Shown here: positions 1-5,203 of the stretch, in pieces
How positions within the stretch are numbered: the stretch's first letter is position 1
Layout of the letters: each line of letters starts with the position of its first letter
Source: Anaerolineales bacterium
GTDB taxonomy: Bacteria > Chloroflexota > Anaerolineae > Anaerolineales > Anaerolineaceae
Assembly (NCBI GenBank): GCA_020060485.1
Contig: JAGVAB010000091.1
Span: 1 to 12,998, forward strand
Length of the DNA stretch: 12,998 nucleotides
Direction of reading: 5' to 3'
The notes under the pieces: generated by a model
Databases searched by the model: none
What the model was told of the DNA's origin: nothing
What the model saw: the letters and a program-made list of their open reading frames with translations, nothing else
Position numbers and translations under genes: made by a program

Positions 1-87
1 CTCCACCACCCCCAGCACCGCATGGCACTGCGCGCAGCGCCAGGGCTTCACCGGGTCCATGTTCGCCAGCAGTTCACCCTCCACCAT
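1..87 (-). CDS. Com-like zinc-ribbon protein, N-terminal part
   Basis: This is a 29-residue open N-terminus that runs off the left edge. After a short acidic start (MVEGELLANMDP) it reads WRCAQCHAVLGVVE, a CxxC knuckle followed by VLG. That is the look of the first half of a small zinc ribbon such as the phage Mu Com translational regulator or related phage zinc-finger proteins. The second CxxC pair would lie outside the window, so the family call is tentative. The ATG at 87 lies 7 bases after the stop of the 36-residue membrane protein gene, in the same leftward operon. GGCGGG lies just upstream as a weak ribosome site. It could also be another small rubredoxin-like protein. Confidence 0.55.
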   Translation of the reverse strand, partial: MVEGELLANMDPVKPWRCAQCHAVLGVVE

Positions 88-94
88 CCCGCCT

Positions 95-205
95 TCACCC
101 GTCTCCCATCTTGGCCGCCTTGCCCAGCGCCCAGAACAGCACCACCAGCACCCCGGCCACAAAGCCAATCACCAGCCCAACCAGGAACAAACTCAAAGCA
201 TTCAT
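95..205 (-). CDS. 36-residue single-pass membrane protein
   Basis: A complete 36-residue reading frame starts MNALSLFLVGLVIGF and ends KAAKMGDG. Residues 4-27 form one strongly hydrophobic helix with GxxxG-like spacing, followed by a short basic tail, so it is probably a single-pass inner-membrane peptide. It starts at an ATG preceded by GGAG at good spacing (TTGGAGTTTGA). Its start region overlaps the stop of the 30-residue gene by a few bases only, which points to translational coupling. It follows replication genes and precedes a zinc ribbon. No specific function can be read from the sequence; holin-like or signal-anchor peptides of phages look similar. Confidence 0.6.
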   Translation of the reverse strand: MNALSLFLVGLVIGFVAGVLVVLFWALGKAAKMGDG

Positions 206-298
206 TCAAACTCCAATCCGCAGCAGGGTCATTGCCACCAGCAGCACCAGCACCAGGCATGCAGCTGCAATCAACCTTTTTCGCCGTCTATCCAGCAT
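206..298 (-). CDS. 30-residue basic, single-pass membrane peptide
   Basis: The frame encodes MLDRRRKRLIAAACLVLVLL followed by VAMTLLRIGV. A basic head (RRRKR, positive-inside) is followed by one hydrophobic helix, so a short inner-membrane peptide is expected. The ATG sits two bases after the TAA of the helicase-loader gene, and the stop is almost fused to the start of the next small membrane gene, so all three are probably translated in series. It is too short for homology-based naming. Support rests on its clean topology and operon packing. Confidence 0.5.
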   Translation of the reverse strand: MLDRRRKRLIAAACLVLVLLVAMTLLRIGV

Positions 299-300
299 GA

Positions 301-771
301 TTAATACAACACAGGCTCAGCCTGGCGCTGTTCTACCCGCCGGCTCACCGGCAGACCCCGCGCCTGGCACACCGCCCGCACCTCGGCCGCGCTCAACTCC
401 CGCACCGGCCTGGCATCCCGCTCCTGATCCACGCCGGCATCTTTGCAGATCTTCTCCACATCCGCCTCGCTCAACTCATCCGAACTGGTCAAATTGTGCG
501 TATACAGATACCAGTTCATCGCCTCGTCCAGCTTGGCCCATTCCGGCACCTCATAACCCGCCCCCAGCTGCTTCGCCGCCGCCACGATCTCGTTGATCTG
601 CGGAAAATAACTGGACGATTCCAGCAGCCGCGTGCTTGCCGCCACCAGCACCATCCGCGGAAACCGATGCAAAACGCTGTAAAAAATCTTTACCCGCTCG
701 TCGGAAACAGGTTTGCCATACGCATCAGCAATCCGTTTCAAGATAAACGCCACCTCTCCCAATGTCGCCAT
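301..771 (-). CDS. G39P-like replicative helicase loader/inhibitor
   Basis: This 156-residue protein resembles the phage loader/inhibitor family typified by SPP1 G39P. Residues 1-68 contain the helical pattern of that family: MATLGEVAFILKRIADAYG, then ERVKIFYSVLHRFP, then LLESSSYFPQINEIVAAAK. The C-terminal half is charged (DVEKICKDAG, ELSAAEVRAVCQARG) and likely the flexible helicase-binding part, as in G39P. G39P binds the hexameric replicative helicase and hands it to the origin-bound organizer. The ATG at 771 overlaps the TGA of the DnaD-like gene (TGATG), so the two are coupled. A GTG one codon earlier (774) is possible. The order organizer then loader is that of SPP1 genes 38-39. No helicase gene follows, so the element may recruit the host helicase. 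Confidence 0.7.
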   Translation of the reverse strand: MATLGEVAFILKRIADAYGKPVSDERVKIFYSVLHRFPRMVLVAASTRLLESSSYFPQINEIVAAAKQLGAGYEVPEWAKLDEAMNWYLYTHNLTSSDELSEADVEKICKDAGVDQERDARPVRELSAAEVRAVCQARGLPVSRRVEQRQAEPVLY

Positions 772-1580
772 CACAAAATCCCTTCTGCATGAATGAATTT
801 ATCCAAATTCGATGCCACACTCCCATTACCGCCATTTTTGCGCCCAGAACCCCCACCCGGCGGCGAATCTCTGCCCTGCCGGTTGTCTACCTGGAACCCC
901 TCCACCCGCCAGCGTTTCAGGATCGACTCGGCATAGCTCCACGAGCGCTTGTTGTTTTTGGCCGCGATCCTCAACGCCTCCCGAATCCAGTGGTCTGGAA
1001 AATCCTCCTGGGCGCATTTCAACGCATCCGCCGCCAAAGGCGTCAACGCCCCGATCTCGTTTTCGTAAAGCTCAAAAATATTGGCTTTGTCGGTTTCTTC
1101 GGCCACATCCGCAGAATCTTGTTCTGGTTCTTTTCTGTTTCTGTTCTGTTTCTTATCTGTATCTGTATCTGTGTTACGAAACGTAACACAGTCCGTAACG
1201 CTTTCCGGTTCTTCTTCGTCACATTCCGTAACGCCTCCCTGAACATCTTCGTTACGTTTTCGCTGTCTGTGCTGTTTCATCCGCTCTGCCGGCGTTACGG
1301 CAGATTGGCGTTTTGAGAAATTCTTAACATACAACTGACCATCTTCCTCAATGAGCAAGCCGGCAGCTTTCAACTGTTCAACCTCACCCGCCAGTTGGTC
1401 AGGATCAACCCGCAGCCTGAAAGCAATTTCTTCCAACTCCGGCAAAGCCCCTTCCTGATCCATGTCTCCCGCCAACAAGAACATTTCAATTGCCCGCCGC
1501 CAGACATTGTCCGGGAGCTTGTGCATCTTGTAATCATCAAGTATTTCGTGATACAGCTTGATCCAGTAGTTAGCTGCCAT
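771..1580 (-). CDS. DnaD-domain phage replisome organizer (replication initiator)
   Basis: The 269-residue protein has an N-terminal winged-helix part (about 1-90: MAANYWIKLYHEILDDYKM, then VWRRAIEMFLLAGD, then EEIAFRLRVDPDQL) typical of phage replisome organizers. A charged low-complexity linker follows (about 95-166). The C-terminal DnaD/DnaB2-type domain spans about 167-230, with IFELYENEIGALTP, FPDHWIREALRIAAKNN and YAESILKRWRVEGF. The family binds the phage origin through the N-domain and the helicase or loader through the DnaD domain. The start is ATG at 1580, with GGAGATGG about 9 bases upstream. It overlaps the loader gene downstream by one base. The linker is odd: it is coded by repeated GTTACG elements and a TDTDTD tandem, so DNA function rather than protein function may shape it (see the origin entry). 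Confidence 0.82.
   Translation of the reverse strand: MAANYWIKLYHEILDDYKMHKLPDNVWRRAIEMFLLAGDMDQEGALPELEEIAFRLRVDPDQLAGEVEQLKAAGLLIEEDGQLYVKNFSKRQSAVTPAERMKQHRQRKRNEDVQGGVTECDEEEPESVTDCVTFRNTDTDTDKKQNRNRKEPEQDSADVAEETDKANIFELYENEIGALTPLAADALKCAQEDFPDHWIREALRIAAKNNKRSWSYAESILKRWRVEGFQVDNRQGRDSPPGGGSGRKNGGNGSVASNLDKFIHAEGIL
1171..1300. other. Candidate replication origin: iterons inside the initiator gene
   Basis: Six GTTACG/CGTAAC cores occur within 127 bp: 1173-1178, 1182-1187, 1194-1199, 1227-1232, 1251-1256 and 1294-1299. Three are extended to the exact 9-mer CCGTAACGC (1193-1201, 1226-1234, and reversed at 1292-1300). The first two form a perfect palindrome, GTGTTACG-AAA-CGTAACAC (1171-1189). 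A T-rich, pyrimidine-biased tract (about 1125-1170, with TCTGTATCTGTATCTGT) lies directly alongside and could be the unwinding element. The copies fall in different reading phases of the DnaD-like gene, so codon constraint does not explain them. Intragenic origins in initiator genes are known from lambda O and SPP1 gene 38. Binding is inferred. Confidence 0.6.
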
Positions 1581-1583
1581 CTT

Positions 1584-1871
1584 TCACCATCTCCCTTGTC
1601 CGCAATCATCCAGACGCTCCATACAATTCACCGCCTGGGCTACCGTCAGCGGAATTTCCTTGTAAAAAAGTTCCTTCAAAGAATCTGTCTCAATCCAGTG
1701 TGCATACTGGATCAAGGTCAAAGCAACATCAAGCGCATCGACCAAATCCGCCGATGCGCCCTCTTGCCGCTTCAATGTATCAAATAAGGTCTGGAACAAA
1801 TCCGTTCCCAGTTCCTCAAGATACCGATGTGGGAATAACTTCCCAATTTCAGATAACCGATTGGAATTCAT
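1584..1871 (-). CDS. Small helical protein with switch-like leader, function unknown
   Basis: A 95-residue protein, MNSNRLSEIGKLFPHRYLEE through ERLDDCGQGRW, is predicted to be mostly helical and acidic, with no transmembrane segment. The frame is open upstream to 2090. However, the ATG at 1871 has an ideal AAGGAG site eight bases away, and a strong promoter sits at 2056-2083, so the longer frame is rejected. The gene is first in the replication operon, three bases before the DnaD-like gene, so it may help or control initiation. I do not recognise a family. Its expression is probably controlled by the structured 5' leader described separately. Confidence 0.7.
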   Translation of the reverse strand: MNSNRLSEIGKLFPHRYLEELGTDLFQTLFDTLKRQEGASADLVDALDVALTLIQYAHWIETDSLKELFYKEIPLTVAQAVNCMERLDDCGQGRW

Positions 1872-2049
1872 TTTGGTTGCTCCTTTTTTTGCGGTTAAAG
1901 CAAAATCCCGCAGCGCACATACGCCTTGCGGAGCAACCAACTCAGACAGGGTTTTTGCACGCTGCGGGAGTTTACCCGCAACTGAGAATATGAAGTTGTG
2001 GAAACGAGGCGTATAAAACAAAACGCCTGTCTCAAGAGTTGGTTGCTCT
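1872..2049 (-). promoter_or_regulatory. Structured 5' leader able to sequester the ribosome-binding site
   Basis: The transcript from the promoter at 2056-2083 has a leader of about 178 nt. Segment A (2048-2026) and segment A' (1950-1931) can form a 20-bp helix interrupted only by a 3-nt bulge. The 11 nt UUGGUUGCUCC in A' (1940-1930) are also perfectly complementary to GGAGCAACCAA (1883-1873), which contains the Shine-Dalgarno sequence of the ATG at 1871. A:A' pairing would free the site and A':RBS pairing would hide it. Two further mutually exclusive helices share 1963-1968: a 6-bp hairpin with 1975-1980, and a 12-bp helix 1957-1968/1907-1918. The ligand, temperature or antisense trigger is unknown. 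It does not match a riboswitch class I recognise. Confidence 0.6.
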
Positions 2050-2055
2050 ATCCAC

Positions 2056-2083
2056 ATTATACCAGAATGAATTCCAAATACAA
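2056..2083 (-). promoter_or_regulatory. Promoter for the leftward replication operon
   Basis: On the minus strand TTGTAT (2083-2078) and a perfect TATAAT (2061-2056) are separated by 16 bases, and a TGG just before the -10 gives an extended -10 element. Transcription should start near 2049, immediately at the beginning of leader segment A. It lies just beyond the stop of the winged-helix gene, so it separates that gene from the replication operon. Confidence 0.7.
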
Positions 2084-2089
2084 GAGCCA

Positions 2090-2482
2090 TTAAAAGAGGC
2101 GCTCCTGCACCGCCGTGCCAAATTTCTCATCCGCCGACTTCCGCATCGCCCGCCACGTCTCACTCATATCGCTGATCTTCGCCTCAAACTCCTGCTGCCC
2201 AAACGCCTCAAACTCCTGCCGGTTGGCCGCCATCCAGTACCCGCCGCTCTCCCCCGCCGCCGAGCAGATCAAATGCCCCTGCCGCCGCAGCTCCTTGATC
2301 ACCTCCCGGATCTGCCGCTCATGCGCCCGGAAACCGCCCTGCCCCACCAGCCGCACCAGTTGCCCCCGCCCAACCGCCTGCCCCCGTCCCACCCGCTGCG
2401 AGATCACCCGCAGCACCGCCCGATCCAGCCCCGCCGGCATCCGCTTCAACAACACCTCGTAACTCTCACGCCGCTCACTCAT
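2090..2482 (-). CDS. Winged-helix phage protein
   Basis: This 130-residue protein carries a winged-helix core in the middle: QLVRLVGQGGFRAHERQIRE, then VIKELRRQGHLICSAAG, then ESGGYWMAANRQEFEAF. The R-x-IREVIKELRRQG helix followed by a GYW beta-wing is typical of small phage DNA-binding proteins encoded near recombination and replication genes. The C-terminus (EAKISDMSETWRAMRKSADE) is a long amphipathic helix. The start at 2482 is chosen because GGAGG lies six bases ahead; ATGs at 2488 and 2530 are in frame but have poorer sites. It sits downstream of the four-HTH gene, with a palindromic repeat between, and just before the replication promoter, so it may regulate that promoter. Exact family unknown. 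Confidence 0.65.
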   Translation of the reverse strand: MSERRESYEVLLKRMPAGLDRAVLRVISQRVGRGQAVGRGQLVRLVGQGGFRAHERQIREVIKELRRQGHLICSAAGESGGYWMAANRQEFEAFGQQEFEAKISDMSETWRAMRKSADEKFGTAVQERLF

Positions 2483-2533
2483 GCCCATCCTCCACGTTCC
2501 ATCCATAAAATCGCTGTTGCCAAATCCCATTAT

Positions 2534-2615
2534 CCCTCCCTTGAATTGCGCAGCAATTCGGGGGACGCTACGCGGTTCCGCAGGAACAAGGCCGTCAGGC
2601 CGGAGGGGGTGGGGT
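2534..2615. repeat. Dispersed palindromic repeat, long form (family A, copy 1)
   Basis: The frame CCCTCCC ... GGGGGA ... GGAGGGGGTGGGG encloses hairpin GAATTGC-GCA-GCAATTC, a second foldback GGTTCC-GCA-GGAAC, and GGCC-GTCA-GGCC. The first hairpin and outer frame recur at 7783-7833 and 9378-9432; the GGCCGTCAGGCC part recurs only at 9411-9424. The right end of this copy encodes the last residues (TPPPPA) and the stop of the four-HTH gene. Confidence 0.75.
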
Positions 2616-3473
2616 AATACCCTTCAACTTCTCATACCGGTACATCACCCGCCTCACGTCCCAGTCCCCCTTCATCCGCCGCGCAATCTCGACAAACTGC
2701 ATCCCCAGCTCATCCCGCGCCCGCAGGATCCACGCATCCGCCCCCGGGCTCCACTGGCCGCGCGCTGCGCCTCCCTTGCCCGTGTAAAAGCGGTACTTCA
2801 TCGCTTCAGACCGCAAAAAACGCCAGTTTCCCCAACGCACCCCGTTCAGCTTGCCCCGATACACGTGCGACACCACCAGGCGCACATCCACCCCGTGATA
2901 CGCCGCCACCTGCCCCGTCGTCCACCACTCGTCGCCCCAACGTGCCTGCGCCAGCTCCACCATCTTCCTCAGCCTCCCATCCCGAATCCGTTCCGCTTTA
3001 AAGTAAATCCAGTTCTCCGCACGCACTGCCCACCGGTACACGGTTTTGATGTGCACACTCATAATTTCCCGGTTGCCTGGCAGCGTATCGATGGCCATGA
3101 TCCCCCGTTCTCTCCACGCCGATACCGCATGCACATCCACCCGGAACAGCTTCGCCACCTGATTGCCTGTCAAATACCCTGGCCGTTTGCTGGCCACCGG
3201 GATCTGTTTGCGCACGATGCGGATCTTGATCGCATTTTCCGACCTGCCCAGCGCCGCGCCGATCTCTGCCAGCGTCATCGTCTCCAGATGGTCCTGCACG
3301 AAAGCTGTTTCCTCATCTGTCCAGATATTCCTGCGCTCGCTGTTCCGCACCGCACCGCTCACGCACACGCTCAGCGGAGCAGCATACGTTTTCCCAACGT
3401 GCGCCAGGGTGTTCATGCCGTCAACCTCTCCGCATGCCGCGCAGAAATCGATCAACGCATCCACATCCATCAT
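2595..3473 (-). CDS. Protein with four tandem helix-turn-helix-like modules
   Basis: This 292-residue protein carries a CxxC at 11-14 (FCAACG) and then a string of DNA-binding-like units. A SANT/Myb-like unit lies at about 50-90 (IWTDEETAFVQDHL, TLAEIGAALGRSENAIKIR). An excisionase/MerR-like helix-turn-helix lies at about 100-150 (LTGNQVAKLFRVDVHAVSAW, ending TVYRWA). A second excisionase-like unit lies at about 184-226 (WWTTGQVAAYHGVDVRLV, then WRFLRSEAMKY). A last helical unit lies at about 247-284 (MQFVEIARRMKGDWDVRRVM). Such a string would suit binding of several sites in an array, such as att or partition sites. It is coupled to the ParB-like gene: its ATG at 3473 overlaps the TGA there, and an ATG at 3470 is also possible. 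Its tail TPPPPA comes from a palindromic repeat, so the original C-terminus may be lost. Confidence 0.65.
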   Translation of the reverse strand: MMDVDALIDFCAACGEVDGMNTLAHVGKTYAAPLSVCVSGAVRNSERRNIWTDEETAFVQDHLETMTLAEIGAALGRSENAIKIRIVRKQIPVASKRPGYLTGNQVAKLFRVDVHAVSAWRERGIMAIDTLPGNREIMSVHIKTVYRWAVRAENWIYFKAERIRDGRLRKMVELAQARWGDEWWTTGQVAAYHGVDVRLVVSHVYRGKLNGVRWGNWRFLRSEAMKYRFYTGKGGAARGQWSPGADAWILRARDELGMQFVEIARRMKGDWDVRRVMYRYEKLKGITPPPPA

Positions 3474-4324
3474 CCACCTGCCTGTTCGATCAACTGCGAG
3501 AGCATCAGCAGTGCCGGGCAATCCTTGCAGATCACCGCAGATGCTGTCTCGCGCAATGGGCAGCGATCGCAGGTGATCCTGGCTGCCTTTTCAACCTCTT
3601 TCCACGGCGGCACTTTGCCCACCTGCTGCAAAATATCCCATTTTGGGAAATCAACTTTTCCCGCATGCCGCACCGCATAATGCAGTGCCGGCACGTTCTC
3701 TCCTGCTGGCTGGGCCTGCAAGGCATCGTTTAATTTTGTGCACGCCATCACCACCGTCTGCACCCGCAGCCCCTGCCGCGCCAGTTTACTGGCCAGCTTC
3801 ACCCGGTGCTTCCCGTCCTCAATCGCCAGCAGCGCATCGATCGCCCGCTTGTCCGTAGGGAATACCCCTTTTTTGATCAGCTCCTGGATCTCGCTTTCCA
3901 GTTTCAGCAGTGACAGGCGGGCATGCACCTTCGGGTAAGAGATCCCCAGCCGGTGCGCAATTTTGGTGATGCTCAACCCCATCTCCACCATTTTCTGGAA
4001 GCCCTGGGCCTCCTCCATCGGCGTCAGATCAGCCCGCTGCATGTTGGCCACCATCGCCAGCATGTTCTTTTCGTCAGCTTTTGGGCAGTCCCGCACCACC
4101 GCCGGCGCCCGCTCCAAACCGGCCAGCTTCGCCGCCCGCCAGCGCCGTTCTCCATCGATCAGGTGATAGCACCCATCGCCATTTTTGTAGACCACCACCG
4201 GCTGGATCACACCATTCTCCCGAATGCTCTGCGCCAGCCCCTCCAGCTCCTCCGCATCAAAATGCCGCCGCGGCTGCTCCGGGTTGGGTCGTATCTCTGT
4301 CAATAAAAGATCAATCGCTTCCAT
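3470..4324 (-). CDS. ParB/Noc-like DNA-binding protein with C-terminal Cys cluster
   Basis: A 284-residue ParB-family protein. The N-domain has RPNPEQPRRHFD (12-23), SIRENGVIQP (33-42) and the CTP/phosphate loop GERRWRAAK (58-66). ADLTPMEEAQGF (98-109) is the usual ParB motif before the helix-turn-helix SITKIAHRLGISYPKVHARL (118-137). ParB proteins load at parS-like sites and clamp DNA using CTP. The C-terminus has CDRC (252-255) and CKDC (266-269), a likely zinc knuckle in place of the standard dimer domain. No ParA gene lies nearby, so it may act as a gene regulator or centromere binder with a host or distant partner. The ATG at 4324 is chosen for its GAGG six bases upstream; in-frame GTGs at 4345 and 4342 are less likely. 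Confidence 0.82.
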   Translation of the reverse strand: MEAIDLLLTEIRPNPEQPRRHFDAEELEGLAQSIRENGVIQPVVVYKNGDGCYHLIDGERRWRAAKLAGLERAPAVVRDCPKADEKNMLAMVANMQRADLTPMEEAQGFQKMVEMGLSITKIAHRLGISYPKVHARLSLLKLESEIQELIKKGVFPTDKRAIDALLAIEDGKHRVKLASKLARQGLRVQTVVMACTKLNDALQAQPAGENVPALHYAVRHAGKVDFPKWDILQQVGKVPPWKEVEKAARITCDRCPLRETASAVICKDCPALLMLSQLIEQAGG

Positions 4325-4361
4325 CCTGCACCTCGCTTTCACCACATCCCCTTATCCACAT

Positions 4362-4405
4362 CCCCTCCCTAAAATCGTAGATTTTGGGGAGGGCTAGGGT
4401 GGGGT
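4362..4405. repeat. Dispersed palindromic repeat (family B, copy 1)
   Basis: CCCCTCCCT-AAAATC-GTA-GATTTT-GGGGAGGG forms a near-perfect hairpin followed by CTAGGGTGGGG. It is nearly identical to 6811-6855. On the minus strand its TAG closes the truncated ParB N-domain frame at 4394. Confidence 0.8.
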
Positions 4406-4558
4406 GTTTTCCGCTATCACCCGCCCCATCGGGATCTGCATCAAATCGTTCTGCAGAATACTGTCCGCCAGCCGGCGCACATGCTCCGCATCCTCGCTCA
4501 TCCGCGGTTGAAACGGATTCGCCTCAATCCCATCCACATCCAGCATCATCTCGATCAT
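4394..4558 (-). pseudogene. Truncated ParB N-terminal domain
   Basis: A 54-residue frame contains VDGIEANPFQPRMSED, then RRLADSILQNDLMQIPMGRV. This is the start of a ParB-type N-domain: NPFQPR, SI..N.L.Q.P and GRV. It breaks off at AENTPP, and these last residues and the TAG are encoded by the palindromic repeat at 4362-4405. The GERR loop, helix-turn-helix and remainder are missing. The ATG at 4558 overlaps the stop of the 88-residue gene and has GGAG seven bases upstream, so it may still be translated. It is best read as a second ParB-like gene cut by repeat-linked deletion or insertion next to a complete ParB gene. A functional short decoy cannot be excluded. Confidence 0.65.
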
Positions 4559-4821
4559 TTTTTCGCTCCATTCCCATTCAACGGACTCAACATCCCCGCC
4601 GGATAAGCGAACAGGATCCAGATCGCCGGATTCGTGCTCTCCAGCGAGATTTGCTCCCCGACCTGTTTTTCTGTCCGTGCCAGCAGCTCTGCCGGCGCAA
4701 AGATCCTCGGCTCATGCGAAACCAGGATCGCATCCGCCTTCCCTGGCCTGCTCAACAAACCCTGCACCAGCCCCGGCCCGTTGGGCGTCATCACCATCAT
4801 CTGAAACCGCAGATCACTCAT
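4555..4821 (-). CDS. Small phage protein of unknown function (88 residues)
   Basis: The protein begins MSDLRFQMMVMTPNGPGL and continues VQGLLSRPGKADAILVSHEP, with a beta-rich, SH3-like or oligonucleotide-fold-like pattern (TPNGPGLVQG). A helical stretch APAELLARTEKQVGEQ follows, and the tail ends IWILFAYPAGMLSPLNG. TPNGxGxVxG segments appear in small phage proteins of unknown role. The ATG at 4821 has AAAGGG at good spacing; the frame is open further upstream, but only through a repeat. It overlaps the truncated ParB fragment by four bases. I cannot name a function. Confidence 0.65.
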   Translation of the reverse strand: MSDLRFQMMVMTPNGPGLVQGLLSRPGKADAILVSHEPRIFAPAELLARTEKQVGEQISLESTNPAIWILFAYPAGMLSPLNGNGAKK

Positions 4822-4834
4822 AACTGCACCCTTT

Positions 4835-4878
4835 CGTTTCCGCTCTCCACTCCCCCGCTTGCCGGGGGCTGGGGGGTC
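4835..4878. repeat. Intergenic hairpin repeat (family C, copy 1)
   Basis: A 44-bp unit runs CGTTTCCGCTCTCCACTC, then the foldback CCCCCG-CTTGC-CGGGGG, then CTGGGGGG. It is repeated almost exactly at 5129-5173 (one extra G there). On the minus strand each copy lies just upstream of a start codon (4821 and 5125). The end of this copy overlaps the TGA of the 82-residue gene. Confidence 0.8.
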
Positions 4879-5125
4879 AACTCTTGAACAGAACCAACTG
4901 TTCAACCAGATTCTTATGTTGGCATTTGCACCCAAAGCCTTTTTCATCCAGCACCGCAAAGAATTCCTGCCGGTTTTTCCGCTCAACCGTGCAACCTTTT
5001 TTGATCCACTCTGCAACGCTCTTTCCGGTAAACGCATCGGCCATATCAACACAAACACCAACGATGCACCCGCATTTTGCAAAAGCAACATACTCAAATT
5101 CAGGCTCTTTCAGCACTTTATTCAT
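4877..5125 (-). CDS. Cysteine-containing small phage protein (82 residues)
   Basis: The protein starts MNKVLKEPEFEYVAFAKCGC and continues IVGVCVDMADAFTGKSVAEW, IKKGCTVERKNRQEFFAVL and FGCKCQHK. Six cysteines, including CGC and CKC pairs, suggest metal binding or a compact disulfide/zinc fold. The early beta strands followed by a helix (AFTGKSVAEWIKKGCTVE) fit a small alpha/beta protein. The ATG at 5125 follows the family C repeat. Its ribosome site is only GGAAACGAAC, so translation may be modest. The stop overlaps the next repeat copy. The family is unknown to me. It lies between integrase and ParB-like genes. Confidence 0.65.
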   Translation of the reverse strand: MNKVLKEPEFEYVAFAKCGCIVGVCVDMADAFTGKSVAEWIKKGCTVERKNRQEFFAVLDEKGFGCKCQHKNLVEQLVLFKS

Positions 5126-5128
5126 GTT

Positions 5129-5173
5129 CGTTTCCGCTCTCCACTCCCCCGCTTGCCGGGGGCTGGGGGGGTC
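5129..5173. repeat. Intergenic hairpin repeat (family C, copy 2)
   Basis: This is the same unit as 4835-4878, in the same orientation, directly upstream of the start of the 82-residue gene and downstream of the integrase. The GC-rich foldback CCCCCG/CGGGGG has no U-run on either strand, so it is not a standard intrinsic terminator. Confidence 0.8.
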
Positions 5174-5203
5174 TTGTTGTGATAATAAGGATTATCACAA
5201 CAA
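5174..5203. terminator. Perfect 13-bp hairpin at the integrase 3' end
   Basis: TTGTTGTGATAAT-AAGG-ATTATCACAACAA is a perfect 13-bp inverted repeat with a 4-base loop. It covers the integrase stop codon (TGA at 5197-5195). There is no U-run after it on the minus strand, so it may stabilise the 3' end of the mRNA, end transcription weakly, or be a recombination-related site. Terminator is the default reading only. Confidence 0.4.

Noticed and set aside
2481..3680. Long plus-strand open frame opposite the ParB-like and HTH genes
   Set aside because: Histidine-, proline- and arginine-rich composition is the typical shadow of high-GC minus-strand genes with clear domains.
4835..5173. CRISPR-like repeats
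   Set aside because: Only two 44-bp copies are present, with a whole gene between them. There is no regular spacer array and no cas gene.
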